From Moraxella oblonga NBRC 102422 (lineage in GTDB: Bacteria; Pseudomonadota; Gammaproteobacteria; Pseudomonadales; Moraxellaceae): a DNA stretch of 64,000 bases. A model generated the notes under the pieces. The model was given only the letters and a program-made list of their open reading frames with translations. It was not told where the DNA came from and did not search any database. Location of the stretch: assembly GCF_001598275.1 (NCBI RefSeq), contig NZ_BCYQ01000006.1:1-64000 (forward strand). Reading direction: 5' to 3'. Positions 28,101 through 31,100 of this stretch are shown piece by piece; the first letter of the stretch is position 1, and every line of letters starts with the position of its first letter. Position numbers and translations under genes: made by a program.

Positions 28101-31100
28101 ATGGGAAGATTCAGTTGATTGAAGCTAAGGCAGAAACCACTGATGACATCGAATTTCTGATAGACAAAATGAATAATCAAAGCGCTAAAGGACTTAGTAC
28201 AGACGATGTCGCCGATTTATCATTTACTGATAATCAAGCATATTTTTATCACGAAATTACCAAGGCTTTAAAAAATAAAGAAGCTAGTCTTGACGAGTTA
28301 TATATTCATTTAAATAGATTTAATATCGAAGATAGATTTTACGAAAATTTGCTAAAAAATGGCATGTTAGTAACCTACGATGAGATTGAAAACTCTACTG
28401 AAGGTAAAAAACTATCTAAAACAACTTTAGGCTCAGGGAATTATGATAAAAATAAGAAAGTTTTTATCGACCCACATAAATTAGCCTCAAGTATTGATTT
28501 ATATTTAGGTCATGTTGACGTTACTTCTGAACCTTATCAAGTTGATGCTTGGACGGCTTTAAATAACCAACATCAGTTGACAACAAATGATACACAAAAG
28601 ATTTTTGACCGTAAGCAAGGAAAAGATAAAAAAGGGGAACAAGCTGTTATTTATCGTCGTGGTAGCAATATAAGTTCATTAGATATGAGCTTATTAAATA
28701 ATTACTACCAAACTGCCATGAATTACTGGCAACAACTAGGTATCGATACCGCCAAACTAAATAATGTCAAGCTGGAGATCTTGGACTTACCAGATGGCAC
28801 ACTTGGGCTTGCCTATTCCGATGGAAGAATACAAATAGACTCCACAGCCAATGGCAATGGCTGGTATCTTGATGACAATGCTCTTGACAGCGATGAGTTT
28901 GTGATGCAAGGCAGTCTAGGCACAGCCCTAGCCGATAGCCCTGCCTATGACAAAGTCGACTTGTTAACCGTATTACTTCATGAAACAGGTCATATCTTGG
29001 GGCTAGATGACGGCAACCAAGGCTTGATGATCAGTGAAATGCAATTGGGCGAACGTCGTTTACCGTCAGAGTTTGAGCTAGGTTTGATTAATGCTCTAAA
29101 CCCAAATAGTGGTTTTGTATCTACAACACCGCAAGTGATTAGTGCATCCGTCATCAAACCAAAGCTGGCTGATACATGGCAATGGCATGCAAATATTGCT
29201 GCCACTCTGGTCAATCATCACTTTGACCAAGACAACAACAACTGGCACACCACAGGCAACATCCGCTTTGATAGCCTTGCAAAGAGTGTTACCCTATCTG
29301 AAGCCACCAATGCCCAAACCAGTCTTCGTCAAGCCTTTAGTCTAACAGCAGATAACCATCTGTTGAGCTTTACCATTGCCGATAAAAAGCTTAAAACAAA
29401 CACAACCCAAGCAAGCGATGCCTTTGAAGTGGCATTACTCAATGCTCATACAGGAGAAGCTGTCAATAAAATTAATGCACTCACCCATACCGACAGCCTA
29501 CTCAACATCCAAGCAGACGGTACCGAGCGATTAGCCACAGGCATCACCAAAGTAGCCAATGGTGATGGCACCAGTACTTACTACATTGACCTCACTCAAT
29601 GGTATGCTGCCCAGACTGCGACAGGCAAAGCCACAGACGTCATGCTAAGCTTTGACTTATTAGGCTTTGGTAATCCTGATAGCCGAGTTACGATTAAAGA
29701 TATCAATCTTACTCGCAACCCAGTTGCTGTTAATGACAGCTATACCTTTGATGAAGACACCCCACTAACAGGTAACCTCATCAGCAATGATGTCTTAGCA
29801 GGCACACAGGTTAGTCAAGTTACCTTACAAACCCAACCTGCTCACGGTACCGTCACCATAGACGCAAACGGTAACTTTAACTATAGCCCAGATGCCAACT
29901 ACAACGGAGAAGACAGCTTTAGCTACCAATACACCGATGCCAATGGTGATACCAGTAACATTGCCACCGTCAAACTCAGCATCAGCCCAATCAATGATGC
30001 CCCAGTCATTGATGAGACCAAATTGCAAGACATCATCAATGGACAAGACATCATCGCAGGCACACCAATCACCCTAAGCCTAACAGCGACTGGTACTGAC
30101 ATTGAAGGTGATCCACTTCATGTTATCATTACGAAGCAACCAGCACATGGTAGCATTACCCAACAACCCGATGGTACCTACACATTGGTATTTGATGAAA
30201 TGTATGAAGGACAAGACAGCTTTAGCTACACCATCACTGATGGCAATAGCCAAGCAACCCCTGTTACTGCAACCATCAACGTGCTACCATCAAACAAAGC
30301 ACCGATTGCCACAGAGGGACAATTTACCCTAAATGAAGATGGCAGTATAACGCTTGCTATTGACAGTTTGGGTACTGACCCTGATGGCGATGTGATGACT
30401 ATTACCATCCATCAACCACCACAACATGGCACACTAACCCAGCAAGCTGACAGCAAAGGCAAGCTAGAACTGGTCTATACTCCCAACTCAGACTACAATG
30501 GTACAGACAGCTTTAGTTATAGCCTAGCCGATGCTAAAGCTAGCTCAAGTGTCGCCGTGATAAACCTAACCATTAATGCCATCAATGATGCCCCAACTGT
30601 CACAGACATCACCACAACAACTGCTGAAGACCAACCCATCATCATCAATGTTAAAGCCAATAGTAAAGATATTGATAATGACATCAGTGTATTGACACCG
30701 ATTATTCAGGTGCAACCACAACATGGTAAAGTTAATATTAATACCGATGGTACCATCAGCTACACTCCAGATGCCAACTATCATGGCAATGACAGCTTTA
30801 GCTATGTGATGAATGATGGGCAAGCCAACAGTAAGCTGGCAACAGTAACCATTAACATCACCCCAGTCAATGACGCCCCAACCGCAGTTGATAGCCTAGT
30901 GGTAGGTATTGAAGACCATCGCCATACATTACGTTGGACAGACTTTATTGCAAGTGATGTTGAGCAAGACACCTTAACCATTCAAATCAATGAGTTACCG
31001 ACCACAGGCCTGTTGTTAATGCAAAGTGCACATAATACTTGGGGTTTAGTCAAGGTTGGTACTTATTTTACCAAAGCGGACTTAACAGCTGGTAAATTGA

